Shown: piece by piece, positions 31,475 through 39,637 of the stretch
How the letters are laid out: every line of letters begins with the position of its first letter
Position numbering within the stretch: the first letter of the stretch is position 1
Origin: Mycolicibacterium sp. MU0050
GTDB lineage: Bacteria; Actinomycetota; Actinomycetes; Mycobacteriales; Mycobacteriaceae
Reading direction: 5' to 3'
Assembly: GCF_963378085.1 (NCBI RefSeq)
Contig: NZ_OY726395.1
Span: forward strand, 2,232,001 to 2,296,000
DNA length: 64,000 nucleotides
The notes under the pieces: model-generated
What the model saw: the letters and a program-made list of their open reading frames with translations, nothing else
Databases searched by the model: none
Told to the model about the DNA's origin: nothing
Translations under genes and position numbers: made by a program

Positions 31475-33193
31475 ATGACGCCAGCAATCGTTCGGGTCGC
31501 CGACCACATCCTGGCTCATCTGGCCGCCGGCGGCGTGACCCACGTCTTCGGGGTGGACGGGGAGAACGTCGAAGACCTCTTCGACGCGGCACACTTCCGC
31601 GAGGACATCACCGCCGTCCTCGCCAAGCATGAATTCGCCGCCGCGGCAATGGCAGACGGCTACAGCCGCGCGGGTGCCGGTCTGGGTGTGGTGATGGCCT
31701 CCGGTGGCGCGGCACTCAACCTCATCCCCAGTCTGGGCGAGTCGCTGGCCAGCCGGGTCCCCGTGCTCGCCCTCGTGGGGCAACCGCCCAGCCGCCTCGA
31801 CGGATTCGGGGCCGCCGGCGACACCAGTGGACGCAACGGATCGCTGAACGCACAGGCGCTGTTCCGGGCGGTGTCGGTGTTCTGCGAACGGGTGACCACC
31901 CCGGAGCACATCCGCACCGCACTACCCCGGGCGATCATCGCGGCCTGTGCCGGGGGACCGGCAGTACTGTTGCTACCCAAGGATATTCAGCAGGCGCAGT
32001 TGGATTTGGCCGCTCCGCAGCGGGACCGGGCCCGCACGTGGGCGCGACGGCCCCGGCTCGGTGATGTCCACCCGCTGACGCGGGCGCTGCGCTCCGCGCG
32101 CGGGACGGTGGCCATCGTCGCCGGCGAACAGGTCGCCCGCGACGGTGCCCGGGCCGAGTTGGAGAGCCTACGCGCGACGCTGTCTGCCCGGGTGGCCTGC
32201 GTGCCCGAGGCAAAGGACGTCACGCCGGAGTTCACCGGGGCGCTCGGGATCACCGGGGCGATGGGACATCCCGCGGTCGCCGACGCCGTCGCCGACAGCG
32301 CGGTGTGCCTGCTGGTGGGCACCCGCCTGCCGCTGACGGCGCGTACCGGGCTCGATGCGGCGCTGCGCAACACACGGACGTTCTCGATCGGGTCGGCGCC
32401 GCCGCATCTGCCCTGCACCCACGTACACACCGACGATCTGCAGGCCTCGCTGGCCGAACTCACCCGGAAGCTGTCCGGGCGCGGCCGCCCCCGCGGACTG
32501 CGGATTCCGGAGCCCACGCCGCCCACCGAGTTGACCCCGCCACGTGTCGACGGGGCCGGGGTGGGCTACCGGCAGGCGATGAAAGCCCTGGATGCGGCGC
32601 TGCCCGCGAACGTCGACGTCGTCGTCGATGCCGGCAACGCCGGTACCGCGGCGCTGCACTACCTGCCCGCCCGGCGCGGCGGGCGGTTCCTGGTGGCGCT
32701 GGGCATGGGTGCCATGGGCTACAGCTTCGGGGCGGGGATCGGCATGGCGATCGCGCGGCGGCGACGTACCGTCGTCATCGCCGGCGACGGCGCGTTCTAC
32801 ACCCACGGCATGGAACTGCACACCGCAATCGAGCATCAGCTGCCGGTGACGGTCGTGTTGTTCAACAACAACGCGCACGCCATGTCGGCGACGCGAGAGC
32901 GGCTCTACTACGGGGATCTCCACAGCTACAACAGGTTCCGGCCCAGTCATCTCGGCGCCGGCCTGGCGGCGATGTTCCCCGGGTTGCGGTCGGTGGACGT
33001 CACCGACATCGGCGCCCTGCCGTCCGCGTTGGCCGAGGCGCTCGAGGCCCCGGGGCCCTCGGTGATCAGCGTCGAATGTTCGGCGGACGAAATTCCGCCG
33101 TTCGCACCGTTTCTCGAGGCCGTCGCGTCGCCGGTCGGCGATGCCGCGGCCCCTGCGGGAGAGGACTACCTGGCCGTCCCCGCCAGCGCCTGA
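31475..33193 (+). CDS. Acetolactate-synthase-like thiamine-diphosphate enzyme
   Basis: 572 aa with the three-domain plan of the AHAS/pyruvate-oxidase family: PYR domain with the catalytic Glu53 (AKHEFAAAAMADG), central domain, and PP domain with the ThDP motif GDGAFYTHG...NNN near residue 437. No signal peptide. Sequence details do not fix the substrate; it is not the canonical IlvB, which is usually longer and clustered with ilvN and ilvC. ATG 31475 follows GAGGGGG and gives the proper N-terminus; the longer GTG frame (31397) is Gly/Arg-rich and rejected. It appears to be a single-gene unit between xerD/COMT and parA. Confidence 0.82.
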   Translation: MTPAIVRVADHILAHLAAGGVTHVFGVDGENVEDLFDAAHFREDITAVLAKHEFAAAAMADGYSRAGAGLGVVMASGGAALNLIPSLGESLASRVPVLALVGQPPSRLDGFGAAGDTSGRNGSLNAQALFRAVSVFCERVTTPEHIRTALPRAIIAACAGGPAVLLLPKDIQQAQLDLAAPQRDRARTWARRPRLGDVHPLTRALRSARGTVAIVAGEQVARDGARAELESLRATLSARVACVPEAKDVTPEFTGALGITGAMGHPAVADAVADSAVCLLVGTRLPLTARTGLDAALRNTRTFSIGSAPPHLPCTHVHTDDLQASLAELTRKLSGRGRPRGLRIPEPTPPTELTPPRVDGAGVGYRQAMKALDAALPANVDVVVDAGNAGTAALHYLPARRGGRFLVALGMGAMGYSFGAGIGMAIARRRRTVVIAGDGAFYTHGMELHTAIEHQLPVTVVLFNNNAHAMSATRERLYYGDLHSYNRFRPSHLGAGLAAMFPGLRSVDVTDIGALPSALAEALEAPGPSVISVECSADEIPPFAPFLEAVASPVGDAAAPAGEDYLAVPASA

Positions 33194-33262
33194 GCGCCGC
33201 GCTCGGCACGCCGCCCGCGACGCGTTGCCCGCGGGTCGCCCTTCGCAGGCCGTCCTGCACGT

Positions 33263-33268
33263 TAGACT
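33263..33268 (+). promoter_or_regulatory. -10 box for the parA-scpA-scpB cluster
   Basis: TAGACT matches TANNNT, and the predicted transcription start (about 33276) falls at the ATG of a 13-codon ORF. No good -35 is visible. Confidence 0.45.
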
Positions 33269-33276
33269 TCCCTGCA

Positions 33277-33318
33277 ATGTCCGCCACACGACCTAGCAAC
33301 CGGGGTGAGGGAGCGTGA
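33277..33318 (+). CDS. Predicted leaderless 13-aa upstream ORF of parA
   Basis: ATG 33277 begins MSATRPSNRGEGA and stops at TGA 33316-33318. The ATG lies 8 nt after a TAGACT box, so it would be at the very 5' end of the mRNA. Its stop overlaps the GTG of the parA-like gene by 4 nt (GTGA), the same arrangement used by the following genes in this cluster. It has no homology I recognise; translational coupling to parA is the likely role (inference). Confidence 0.45.
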   Translation: MSATRPSNRGEGA

Positions 33319-34178
33319 CCGACGACGCCGACCGCGCCGGTGAGCTCGGTCTCACGGGCCGGCCCCCGCGAGCGATTCCCACGCCCCAGCCGGTGACCTC
33401 CCACGGTCCGGCCACGGTCATCGCGATGTGCAACCAGAAGGGCGGGGTGGGCAAGACCACCTCGACGATCAACCTCGGTGCGGCGCTCGCCGAATGCGGC
33501 CGCCGGGTGCTGCTGGTGGACCTCGACCCGCAGGGCGCACTGTCGGCGGGACTGGGCGTGCCGCACTACGAGCTCGAGCACACCGTGCACAACATGCTCA
33601 TCGAGCCCCGGGTGTCGGTGGAGCAGGTGCTGATCAAGACCCGAGTCAGCGGCATGGACCTGGTGCCCAGCAACATCGACCTGTCCGCCGCGGAGATCCA
33701 GTTGGTCAACGAGGTCGGCCGCGAGCAGTCGCTGGCGCGCGCCCTGCACCCGGTGCTGGACCGCTATGACTACGTGCTCATCGACTGCCAGCCGTCGCTG
33801 GGACTGCTGACCGTCAACGGGCTGGCCTGCGCCGACGGCGTCATCATCCCGACCGAATGCGAGTATTTCTCGCTGCGCGGCCTGGCGCTGCTGACCGACA
33901 CCGTGGACAAGGTGCGGGATCGGCTCAACCCGCGCCTGTCCATCAGCGGAATCCTGATCACGCGATATGACAGCCGGACCGTCAACGCCCGCGAGGTGAT
34001 GGCGCGCGTCGTGGAACGCTTCGGGGACCTGGTGTTCGACACCGTGATCACCCGGACCGTTCGGTTCCCGGAGACCAGCGTGGCCGGTGAGCCGATCACC
34101 ACCTGGGCGCCCAAGTCCTCCGGCGCCGAAGCGTACCGAGCGTTGGCCGCCGAGGTCATCCACCGGTTCGGCACGTGA
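33315..34178 (+). CDS. ParA/Soj-family ATPase (Rv1708-like)
   Basis: 287 aa. Deviant Walker A KGGVGKTT at residues 42-49 preceded by MCNQ, Walker A' VLLVDLDPQGALSAGLG and Walker B LIDCQPSLG define the ParA/MinD family. The first 30 or so residues are a low-complexity lead. It is a chromosomal ParA-like ATPase linked to scpA-scpB rather than the parA of the oriC region; a segregation or condensin-loading role is inferred from the neighbours. GTG 33315 follows GGGTGAGGGA; the stop overlaps scpA (GTGA). Confidence 0.9.
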   Translation: MTDDADRAGELGLTGRPPRAIPTPQPVTSHGPATVIAMCNQKGGVGKTTSTINLGAALAECGRRVLLVDLDPQGALSAGLGVPHYELEHTVHNMLIEPRVSVEQVLIKTRVSGMDLVPSNIDLSAAEIQLVNEVGREQSLARALHPVLDRYDYVLIDCQPSLGLLTVNGLACADGVIIPTECEYFSLRGLALLTDTVDKVRDRLNPRLSISGILITRYDSRTVNAREVMARVVERFGDLVFDTVITRTVRFPETSVAGEPITTWAPKSSGAEAYRALAAEVIHRFGT

Positions 34179-35014
34179 CCAGCACCCAGACGCCCAACGG
34201 AGCCGACCAGGCCGAGCAGCCCGCCACCGGATTTCAGGTCCGACTGAGCAATTTCGAGGGTCCGTTCGACCTGTTGCTGCAGCTGATCTTCGCGCACCGC
34301 CTCGACGTCACCGAGGTGGCGTTGCACCAGGTCACCGACGAATTCATCGCCTACACCAAGGAGATCGGCGCCCAGCTGGGCCTCGAGGAGACCACCACGT
34401 TCCTGGTGGTTGCCGCCACGCTGTTGGACTTGAAGGCGGCCCGTCTGCTCCCGGCCGGCCAGGTCGACGACGAGGACGACCTGGCGCTGCTCGAGGTCCG
34501 GGACCTGCTGTTCGCCAGGTTGCTGCAGTACCGCGCGTTCAAGCACGTCGCGCTGATGTTCGCCGAGTTGGAGGCCGCGGCGCTGCGCAGCTACCCGCGG
34601 GCGGTGTCGCTGGAGGACCGCTTCGCCGACCTGCTGCCCGAGGTGATGATCGGGGTGGACGCCCAGGCGTTCGCGGAGATCGCCGCCAGCGCGTTGACCC
34701 CGCGCCCGGTGCCCACCGTGGGCCTCGACCATCTGCACCACCCGAAGGTGTCGGTGCCCGAGCAGGCCCAGCAGCTGCTGCGGATGCTCGAGGATCGCGG
34801 GGTGGGGCAGTGGGCGTCGTTCACCGAACTGGTCGCCGACTGTGAGATCCCGATCCAGATCGTCGGGCGCTTCCTGGCGCTGCTCGAGCTGTACCGATCC
34901 CGGGCGGTAGCATTCGAGCAGTTAGAACCGCTTGGTGTGCTCCAGGTTGCGTGGACCGGAGACCGTCTCACGGACCAACAATTGCGCGATGAGCTGGTGG
35001 AAGATCAAGAATGA
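34175..35014 (+). CDS. scpA: Segregation and condensation protein A
   Basis: 279 aa kleisin subunit of the SMC-ScpAB condensin. The N-terminal hallmark FQVRLSNFEGPFDLLLQLI is clear, the middle is acidic and helical (LDLKAARLLPAGQVDDEDD), and the C-terminus is winged-helix-like (TFLVVAATLLDLKAAR and the late region). GTG start overlaps the upstream stop by 4 nt and the stop overlaps scpB by 4 nt. Confidence 0.93.
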   Translation: MTSTQTPNGADQAEQPATGFQVRLSNFEGPFDLLLQLIFAHRLDVTEVALHQVTDEFIAYTKEIGAQLGLEETTTFLVVAATLLDLKAARLLPAGQVDDEDDLALLEVRDLLFARLLQYRAFKHVALMFAELEAAALRSYPRAVSLEDRFADLLPEVMIGVDAQAFAEIAASALTPRPVPTVGLDHLHHPKVSVPEQAQQLLRMLEDRGVGQWASFTELVADCEIPIQIVGRFLALLELYRSRAVAFEQLEPLGVLQVAWTGDRLTDQQLRDELVEDQE

Positions 35015-35724
35015 CTGAACCGGATGCCCTGGATCCAGCGGCGTCTGCCGAGCCCGACGTCGACCCCACAGCCGAGGTGGCCACCGACCCCGAACTGGAC
35101 GACGACGAACTCACGCGGGTTTTGGAGGCCCTGTTGCTGGTGGTCGACACCCCGATCAGCGCCGAGGGGTTGGCGTCCGCGACCGGACAGTCCGCCGACC
35201 GGATCGCGGCCCGGCTGCCGCAGCTGGCGGCCGAACTCACCGACCGTGACAGCGGCATGGACCTGCGCGAGGCCGGTGGCGGCTGGCGGTTGTACACCCG
35301 GTCGCGGTTTGCGCCGTACGTCGAACGCCTGCTGCTGGACGGCTCGCGCACCAAGCTGACCCGCGCCGCCCTGGAGACGTTGGCCGTGGTCGCCTACCGG
35401 CAGCCGGTGACGCGCGCCCGGGTCAGCGCCGTGCGCGGCGTCAACGTCGACGCGGTGATGCGCACCCTGCTGGCCCGCGGATTGATCACCGAGGCCGGCA
35501 CCGACCCCGACAGCGGCGCGGCGAGCTTCGCGACCACCGAGTTGTTCCTCGAGCGGCTGGGGCTGACCTCGCTGGCCGACCTGCCCGACATCGCGCCACT
35601 GCTGCCCGACGTCGACGTGATCGACGATCTGTCCGAAACCTTGGACAGCGAACCGCGGTTCATGAAACTCAATGCGGGTGGACCGACGGAAGAACCACCC
35701 GCGCTCGACATGGATGAGGACTGA
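35011..35724 (+). CDS. scpB: Segregation and condensation protein B
   Basis: 237 aa partner of ScpA. Two winged-helix domains are recognisable: LTRVLEALLLVVDTPISAEG and TRAALETLAVVAYRQPVTRA with the conserved VRGVNVDAVMRTL segment. N-terminal and C-terminal tails are acidic. ATG overlaps the scpA stop by 4 nt, and the rluB-like gene starts 1 nt after the stop. Confidence 0.94.
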   Translation: MTEPDALDPAASAEPDVDPTAEVATDPELDDDELTRVLEALLLVVDTPISAEGLASATGQSADRIAARLPQLAAELTDRDSGMDLREAGGGWRLYTRSRFAPYVERLLLDGSRTKLTRAALETLAVVAYRQPVTRARVSAVRGVNVDAVMRTLLARGLITEAGTDPDSGAASFATTELFLERLGLTSLADLPDIAPLLPDVDVIDDLSETLDSEPRFMKLNAGGPTEEPPALDMDED

Positions 35725-35725
35725 G

Positions 35726-36475
35726 ATGTCGCAAGAGTCTGCTGAGGGCGTGCGACTGCAAAAAGTGTTGTCGCAGGCCGGAATTGCATCCCGACGGGTG
35801 GCCGAACGGATGATCCGTGACGGCCGCGTCGAGGTGGACGGTCGCATTGTCACCGAGTTGGGCACCCGCGTGGACCCGGACGCCTCGGTGATCCGGGTGG
35901 ACGGCGCGCGGGTGCTCGTCGACGACGAACTGGTGCACCTGGCGCTGAACAAGCCGGTCGGCATGCATTCGACGATGTCCGACGATCGGGGCCGGCCCTG
36001 CATCGGCGACCTGGTCGAGCACCGAGTCCGCGGCAACAAGAAGCTGTTTCACGTCGGGCGCCTCGACGCCGAGACGGAAGGCCTGATCCTGCTGACCAAC
36101 GACGGCGAGTTGGCGCACCGGCTGATGCACCCGTCGTACGAGGTGCCCAAGACGTACCTGGCGACGGTCACCGGCGCGGTGCCCAAGGGGCTCGGCAAGA
36201 AACTGCGCGCCGGCATCGAACTCGACGACGGCCCGGTGAAGGTGGACGCATTCGCGATGGTGGACACCATCCCGGGCCGCTCCATGGTCAGCGTCACCCT
36301 GCACGAGGGCCGCAAGCACATTGTCCGCCGCCTGATGGCCGCCGTCGGCTACCCGGTGGAAGCGTTGGTGCGCACCGACATCGGCTCGGTGTCACTGGGG
36401 GAGCAGCGGCCCGGCAGCATCCGGGCGTTGAACCGCAAGGAGATCGGGGAGCTCTACAAGGCGGTGGGCCTGTGA
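35726..36475 (+). CDS. Ribosomal large-subunit pseudouridine synthase (RluB/RsuA family)
   Basis: 249 aa. N-terminal S4 domain ([21 protein letters not shown]) and a pseudouridine synthase domain with catalytic Asp in [17 protein letters not shown], then KTYLATV and [15 protein letters not shown]. The substrate base (23S U2605 type for RluB) is inferred from family only. ATG 35726 fits after scpB; in-frame upstream ATGs inside the scpB end are rejected. The stop overlaps the cmk GTG by 4 nt. Confidence 0.92.
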   Translation: MSQESAEGVRLQKVLSQAGIASRRVAERMIRDGRVEVDGRIVTELGTRVDPDASVIRVDGARVLVDDELVHLALNKPVGMHSTMSDDRGRPCIGDLVEHRVRGNKKLFHVGRLDAETEGLILLTNDGELAHRLMHPSYEVPKTYLATVTGAVPKGLGKKLRAGIELDDGPVKVDAFAMVDTIPGRSMVSVTLHEGRKHIVRRLMAAVGYPVEALVRTDIGSVSLGEQRPGSIRALNRKEIGELYKAVGL

Positions 36476-37161
36476 GCGCGGGCAGTGACACGCTGGTGAT
36501 CGCCATCGACGGCCCGGCCGGAACCGGAAAGTCGACGGTGTCACGGGGTTTGGCCAACGAGCTGGGCGCGCGCTACCTGGACACCGGGGCCATGTACCGG
36601 CTGGTGACGCTGGCGGTGCTGCGGGCCGGCGTCGATGTGGGGGACCCGGCCGCGGTGGCCGCCGTCGCGACACCGATCACCGTCGGCGACGACCCCGACG
36701 ACGTGCGCGCCTATCTGGCCGACGAGGACGTCTCGGCGGAGATCCGCGGCGATGCGGTGACCAAGGCGGTCTCGGCGGTCTCGGCGGTGCCCGAGGTGCG
36801 CGAGCGCCTGGTCGAACTGCAGCGGCAGCTGGCGAACCGGCCAGGTGCCGTCGTGGTGGAGGGGCGCGACATCGGCACGGTGGTGTTACCGGATGCGGAT
36901 CTGAAGATCTTCCTGACCGCCTCGGCGGAGATCCGGGCGCAGCGCCGCAACGACCAGAACATCAGCGGCGGACTCGGCGACGACTACGAGGGCGTACTGG
37001 CCGACGTGCGCCGCCGCGACCACCTGGACTCCAACCGGGCGACCTCGCCGCTGCGGGCCGCCGAAGACGCCGTGGTGGTCGACACCGGCGAGATGACCCA
37101 GGCCGAAGTGATAGCCCATCTGCGTGGTCTGGCGCAACGATGCAAAGAGGCGGTTCGATGA
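36472..37161 (+). CDS. cmk: Cytidylate kinase
   Basis: 229 aa, phosphorylates CMP and dCMP. P-loop GPAGTGKST at residues 14-22, the CMP-binding segment [36 protein letters not shown] and the LID-type region with RRNDQN...[16 protein letters not shown] are intact. GTG 36472 overlaps the previous stop, and the TGA overlaps the der ATG (ATGA). Confidence 0.95.
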   Translation: MSAGSDTLVIAIDGPAGTGKSTVSRGLANELGARYLDTGAMYRLVTLAVLRAGVDVGDPAAVAAVATPITVGDDPDDVRAYLADEDVSAEIRGDAVTKAVSAVSAVPEVRERLVELQRQLANRPGAVVVEGRDIGTVVLPDADLKIFLTASAEIRAQRRNDQNISGGLGDDYEGVLADVRRRDHLDSNRATSPLRAAEDAVVVDTGEMTQAEVIAHLRGLAQRCKEAVR

Positions 37162-38561
37162 CCTCCGAGGACGGCACCTGGTCGGACGAAAGCGACTGGG
37201 AGATAGACGAATCCGAGTACGCCTCGGATCTCGAGGAGTTCACCGCGCCGCCGCCCGTGATCGCGGTGGTGGGCCGCCCCAACGTCGGCAAGTCCACGCT
37301 GGTGAACCGTATTTTGGGCCGCCGGGAAGCCGTCGTGCAGGACCTGCCGGGCGTGACCCGCGACCGGGTGTCCTACGACGCGCTGTGGGCCGGGCGCCGG
37401 ATCGTGGTGCAGGACACCGGCGGCTGGGAACCCGACGCGAAGGGCCTGCAGCAGCTGGTTGCCGAGCAGGCGACGGTGGCGATGCAGACCGCGGACGCGA
37501 TCATCCTGGTGGTCGATGCCGTCGTCGGCGCGACGTCCGGGGACGAGGCCGCCGCGCGCAAGCTGCGTCGCTCCGGCAAGCCGGTGTTCCTGGCCGCCAA
37601 CAAGGTTGACGGTGAGAAGCAGGAGCCCGAGGCCGCGGCGCTGTGGTCGCTGGGTCTCGGTGAGCCGCACCCGATCAGCGCCATGCACGGGCGCGGGGTC
37701 GCCGATCTGCTCGACACCGTCGTCGAGAAGCTGCCGGCGGTCTCCGAGGTGGGCCCCAAGACCGGCGGGCCGCGGCGGGTGGCGCTGGTGGGCAAGCCCA
37801 ACGTGGGCAAGAGCTCGCTGCTGAACCGGCTGGCAGGCGGTCAGCGTTCGGTGGTCCACGACGTCGCGGGCACCACCGTGGACCCGGTGGACTCGCTGAT
37901 CGAATTGGGCGGCAAGACATGGCGTTTCGTGGACACCGCCGGGCTGCGCCGCAAGGTCGGGCAGGCCAGCGGCCACGAGTTCTACGCGTCGGTGCGCACG
38001 CACGGCGCCATCGACGCCGCCGAGGTGGTGATCGTGCTGATCGACGCGTCGGTGCCGATCAGCGAGCAGGACCAGCGGGTGCTGTCGATGGTGATCGAGG
38101 CCGGGCGGGCGCTGGTGCTGGCGTTCAACAAGTGGGACCTGGTCGACGAGGACCGGCGGTACCTGCTGGACAAGGAGATCGACCGCGAACTGGCGCAGCT
38201 GCAGTGGGCGCCGCGGGTCAACATCTCCGCGATGACCGGCCGCGCGGTGCAGAAGCTGGTGCCCGCGCTGGAGACCTCGCTGCAGTCGTGGGACACCCGG
38301 GTGCCCACCGGACGGCTCAACACCTTCTTCAAGGAGATCATCGCCGCGCACCCGCCGCCGGTGCGCGGCGGCAAGCAGCCCCGGATCCTGTTCGCCACCC
38401 AGGCCACCGCGCGCCCGCCGACGTTCGTGTTGTTCACCACCGGGTTCCTGGAGGCGGGCTATCGCCGGTTCCTGGAGCGCCGACTGCGCGAGACGTTCGG
38501 ATTCGAGGGCAGCCCGATCCGCATCAACGTCCGGGTGCGGGAGAAGCGCGGCCGCAAGTAG
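37158..38561 (+). CDS. der: Ribosome biogenesis GTPase Der (EngA)
   Basis: 467 aa with two tandem GTPase domains: first G1 GRPNVGKS at residues 39-46, second GKPNVGKSS near residue 213, G3 DTGGWE and DTAGLR, G4 NKVD and NKWD, then a C-terminal KH-like domain. It assembles the 50S subunit. The N-terminal 35 residues are acidic, as in other actinobacteria. ATG 37158 overlaps the cmk stop; the upstream ATG at 37140 would lie within cmk and is less likely. Confidence 0.96.
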   Translation: MTSEDGTWSDESDWEIDESEYASDLEEFTAPPPVIAVVGRPNVGKSTLVNRILGRREAVVQDLPGVTRDRVSYDALWAGRRIVVQDTGGWEPDAKGLQQLVAEQATVAMQTADAIILVVDAVVGATSGDEAAARKLRRSGKPVFLAANKVDGEKQEPEAAALWSLGLGEPHPISAMHGRGVADLLDTVVEKLPAVSEVGPKTGGPRRVALVGKPNVGKSSLLNRLAGGQRSVVHDVAGTTVDPVDSLIELGGKTWRFVDTAGLRRKVGQASGHEFYASVRTHGAIDAAEVVIVLIDASVPISEQDQRVLSMVIEAGRALVLAFNKWDLVDEDRRYLLDKEIDRELAQLQWAPRVNISAMTGRAVQKLVPALETSLQSWDTRVPTGRLNTFFKEIIAAHPPPVRGGKQPRILFATQATARPPTFVLFTTGFLEAGYRRFLERRLRETFGFEGSPIRINVRVREKRGRK

Positions 38562-38573
38562 GGCGCGATTTCG

Positions 38574-38608
38574 GCGTGATCTCGCACGGTCAGCGTGTGC
38601 GATCACGC
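38574..38608. terminator. Hairpin after der
   Basis: GCGTGAT(CT)CGCAC pairs with GTGCGATCACGC, i.e. 7 bp, a 2-nt bulge and 5 bp around a 9-nt loop, 12 nt after the der stop and 16 nt before the next -10 box. There is no T-tract, which is common for mycobacterial terminators. Confidence 0.5.
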
Positions 38609-38623
38609 CCAATCCGTGCGCGG

Positions 38624-38629
38624 TAGGGT
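38624..38629 (+). promoter_or_regulatory. -10 box for the first TSUP permease (leaderless)
   Basis: TAGGGT ends 7 nt before GTG 38637, consistent with a leaderless transcript. No ribosome-binding site precedes the GTG. Confidence 0.5.
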
Positions 38630-38636
38630 CTGCCGA

Positions 38637-39419
38637 GTGTCGGTGACCCACATGATCCTGATCGCGCTGGCCGGTGTCGGTGCCGGCGCGATCAATTCAC
38701 TGGTGGGGTCGGGCACGCTGATCACTTTCCCGACGTTGGTGACGCTCGGCTTTCCGCCGGTGACCGCCACGATGTCCAACGCCGTCGGCCTGGTCGCCGG
38801 TGGCATCTCCGGCACCTGGGCGTACCGACGCGAGCTGCGCGGGCAGCGCCGCTGGCTGCGCTGGCAGATCCCGGCGTCGCTGATCGGGGCCGGACTCGGC
38901 GCCTTCCTGCTGCTGCATCTACCGGAGACGGTGTTCGCCACCGTGGTCCCCGCGCTGCTGGTGTTCGCGCTGGTGTTGGTGGTGGTGGGGCCCCGGATCC
39001 AGGGCTGGGCCCGGACGCGTGCGGAAGCCGCCGGCCGCGACGCGGACCTGATCACCCCGGCGAGGATGGCCGCGCTGGTGGCCGGCACCTTCGCCGTCGG
39101 GGTCTACGGCGGCTACTTCACCGCGGCGCAGGGCATCCTGCTGATCGCGGTCATGGGGGCGCTGCTGCCCGAGGACATCCAACGCATGAACGCCGCCAAG
39201 AACCTGCTGGCGCTGCTGGTCAACATCGTCGCCGCGGTGGCCTACACCGTGGTGGCCTTCGACCGGATCAGCTGGGCCGCGGCGGGCCTCATTGCGGCCG
39301 GCTCGCTGGTGGGCGGCTACCTCGGCGGGCACTACGGGCGGCGGCTTTCGCCGACGGCGCTGCGCATCGTGATCGTGGTGGTGGGACTCATCGGTCTCTA
39401 CCGTTTGGTGACCCTGTAG
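38637..39419 (+). CDS. TSUP family (TauE/SafE-like) permease
   Basis: 260 aa integral membrane protein with about eight hydrophobic segments. Family marks: GVGAGAINSLVGSGTLITFPTL at the N-terminus and the mirrored GVYGGYFTAAQGILLIAVMG repeat in the second half, plus a GGYLGGHYGRRL loop. The TSUP family (formerly TauE/SafE) moves sulfite, sulfoacetate or similar organosulfur anions; the substrate here is unknown. The start is GTG 38637, supported by the -10 spacing. A second TSUP gene of different sequence lies 218 nt downstream. Confidence 0.88.
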   Translation: MSVTHMILIALAGVGAGAINSLVGSGTLITFPTLVTLGFPPVTATMSNAVGLVAGGISGTWAYRRELRGQRRWLRWQIPASLIGAGLGAFLLLHLPETVFATVVPALLVFALVLVVVGPRIQGWARTRAEAAGRDADLITPARMAALVAGTFAVGVYGGYFTAAQGILLIAVMGALLPEDIQRMNAAKNLLALLVNIVAAVAYTVVAFDRISWAAAGLIAAGSLVGGYLGGHYGRRLSPTALRIVIVVVGLIGLYRLVTL

Positions 39420-39458
39420 GCTGTCCTGCGGGTTTCGATAGTTGAGAAAGGGAGTCCG

Positions 39459-39572
39459 ATGGCCGTTCGGTTGCTGCACGCACCGGCGCCTTCCGACGTC
39501 TCCGCACTCGAGCCCTTCTGGCCATCGCGTCGGCTGATGGCCTTCGACGAATGGTGTTGTCCGCGTTCCTGA
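39459..39572 (+). CDS. 37-aa upstream ORF ending in Trp-Cys-Cys (possible regulatory leader peptide)
   Basis: ATG 39459 has a good ribosome-binding site (GAAAGGGAG, 39445-39453). The peptide reads MAVRLLHAPAPSDVSALEPF and then continues to EWCCPRS before TGA 39570-39572. It lies 65 nt upstream of the second TSUP permease start. In mycobacteria short ORFs with Cys codons are known to act as cysteine-responsive attenuators in front of sulfur genes; two adjacent Cys codons near the end fit such a role, but this is inference. A TAGGCT box at 39417-39422 could drive it. Confidence 0.55.
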   Translation: MAVRLLHAPAPSDVSALEPFWPSRRLMAFDEWCCPRS

Positions 39573-39637
39573 CGCGCAGCCCTTCGTCCCTGTGGTCATT
39601 CTGCGGTGACCCGTTCTTTTGAAAGTAGCCGGACCCT

